From Alistipes sp. (GTDB lineage: Bacteria > Bacteroidota > Bacteroidia > Bacteroidales > Rikenellaceae), in assembly GCA_017559685.1 (NCBI GenBank), contig JAFYQY010000199.1, forward strand, positions 1 through 6,960: a stretch of DNA of 6,960 nucleotides. Reading direction: 5' to 3'. Positions within the stretch are counted from its first letter, which is position 1, and each line of letters starts with the position of its first letter. Positions 6,218-6,960 of the stretch are shown piece by piece. Under the pieces are notes generated by a model that saw nothing but the letters and a program-made list of their open reading frames with translations, searched no databases and was not told the DNA's origin. Position numbers and translations under genes: made by a program.

Positions 6218-6242
6218 TTATAAATTTAAATTTATAACTTTG
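6218..6242 (+). promoter_or_regulatory. Promoter with overlapping 20-bp AT palindrome
   Basis: TAACTTTG at 6235-6242 matches the Bacteroidota -7 consensus and lies 23 bases before the ATG at 6266, implying a leader of under 20 bases. No good -33 TTTG is seen at the right distance. A perfect palindrome, TTATAAATTT with AAATTTATAA, occupies 6218-6237 and overlaps the -7 element. GCGAATT occurs on both sides as a direct repeat (6213-6219 and 6242-6248). This could be a repressor site or simply AT-rich promoter DNA. Confidence 0.5.
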
Positions 6243-6265
6243 CGAATTCTTAAAGTTAAACAGAT

Positions 6266-6960
6266 ATGATAGAATTGTCTACATACAATCTTTTTCTCGG
6301 TGTAATGGCTATTACAGCGCTGTTTGTATTTATCGCCTTGCACTTCGTAAAAGCTGGTTACGGCTACCTCTACAACCCTAAATTTGGTTTTCCAGTACCG
6401 AACAAGTTGGGTTGGGTTTTGATGGAGGCGCCCGTATTTATCGCAATGTGGGTATTGTGGTATTTGAATGGAATGACCACCGAGCTTGCGCCGATGGTAC
6501 TCTTCTCGATTATCCAGATCCACTACTTCCAGCGCTCGTTCATCTTCCCATTGTTGTTGCGTGGTAACTCGAAGATGCCTGTAACAATTATGTTGATGGG
6601 CGCAACTTTCAACACTTTGAACGCAGTAATGCAGGGCGGTTGGTTGTTCTACATCGTACCGAACTACTTCCCGAACTACTACACAGATTGGTTCTGCAAG
6701 CCTTACATCTACATCGGCGTTGCCGTTTGGTTGTTCGGTTTCATCACAAACCTCCAATCAGACTACATCATTCGTCACTTGCGTAAGCCAGGCGACAAGA
6801 AGCACTATATCCCTTACGGAGGTATGTTCCGTTTCGTTTCGTCGGCAAACTACTTTGGCGAGTTTATGGAGTGGGTAGGTTACGCTATCGCATCGTGGTC
6901 GGTGGCAGGCGCAGTGTTTGCGTGGTGGACATTCGCAAACCTTGCACCTCGTGCAGGCGA
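6266..6960 (+). CDS. Steroid 5-alpha-reductase family membrane enzyme (3-oxo-5-alpha-steroid 4-dehydrogenase type), cut by right edge
   Basis: The frame is open from ATG 6266 to the window end (231 codons). The family is usually about 250-260 residues, so only the tail is missing. These integral membrane enzymes reduce the C4-C5 double bond of 3-oxo-delta-4 steroids with NADPH; relatives also reduce other polyprenyl or enoyl lipids. Several hydrophobic segments are visible (about 10-28, 50-68, 76-98, 105-130, 146-165 and 203-225). Alignment from memory with human SRD5A2 matches key positions: E54 (LMEAP, human E57), Y87 (HYFQRSF, human Y91), N162 and D166 (NLQSD, human N160 and D164), the block IIRHLRKPGD, and N195 and E199 (ANYFGE, human N193 and E197). 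The gene follows its own promoter and stands apart from ychF. Reaction type is well supported; the natural substrate (bile acid, host steroid or cell lipid) is unknown. Confidence 0.92.
   Translation, partial: MIELSTYNLFLGVMAITALFVFIALHFVKAGYGYLYNPKFGFPVPNKLGWVLMEAPVFIAMWVLWYLNGMTTELAPMVLFSIIQIHYFQRSFIFPLLLRGNSKMPVTIMLMGATFNTLNAVMQGGWLFYIVPNYFPNYYTDWFCKPYIYIGVAVWLFGFITNLQSDYIIRHLRKPGDKKHYIPYGGMFRFVSSANYFGEFMEWVGYAIASWSVAGAVFAWWTFANLAPRAG

Noticed and set aside
6218..6757. Open frame of 179 codons on the minus strand
   Set aside because: Antisense to the steroid-reductase-like gene, which aligns along its length with a known family.

Overview
This window looks like a chromosomal segment of a member of the Bacteroidales (Bacteroidota), probably gut-associated; a Rikenellaceae/Alistipes-like source is possible but not proven. 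The main evidence is the promoter style (TAnnTTTG -7 elements upstream of rho, upstream of the divergent nuclease operon and upstream of the last gene), the absence of Shine-Dalgarno sequences before every start, the AT-rich leaders, and a Rho factor with a long charged insertion after its N-terminal helices. No tRNA, rRNA, transposase, integrase or CRISPR array is visible.

Layout. (1) 1-294: the 3' end of a galactose mutarotase gene on the + strand. (2) 307-352: a strong hairpin with A- and T-rich flanks that can terminate both this gene and the convergent operon facing it. (3) 363-2090, minus strand: two tandem, paralogous S1/P1-type zinc nucleases, each with a signal peptide, 15 bp apart and probably one transcript from a promoter at about 2125-2159. 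(4) 2091-2280: a divergent control region with two back-to-back promoters and a 9-bp inverted repeat linking them. (5) 2308-4713, + strand: rho, then 12 bp later a third, more canonical S1/P1 nuclease. (6) 4714-4879: a non-coding spacer with a nested palindromic element. (7) 4880-5980: the universally conserved ATPase ychF. (8) 5981-6265: a spacer with a nearly perfect 99-bp tandem duplication (each unit carrying two hairpins and the tail of ychF), then a 20-bp AT palindrome overlapping a promoter. (9) 6266 to the right edge: a steroid 5-alpha-reductase family membrane enzyme, lacking only its last residues.

The genes do not form one pathway. Rho and YchF are housekeeping factors of transcription termination and translation/stress. 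The three exported nucleases probably degrade nucleic acids in the periplasm or outside the cell for phosphate and nucleosides. The least ordinary points are the cluster of three P1-type nucleases around rho, two of which share a cysteine-rich HCPCH version of the zinc site; the 99-bp duplication; and the close match of the last gene to animal steroid 5-alpha-reductases at cofactor- and substrate-binding positions.
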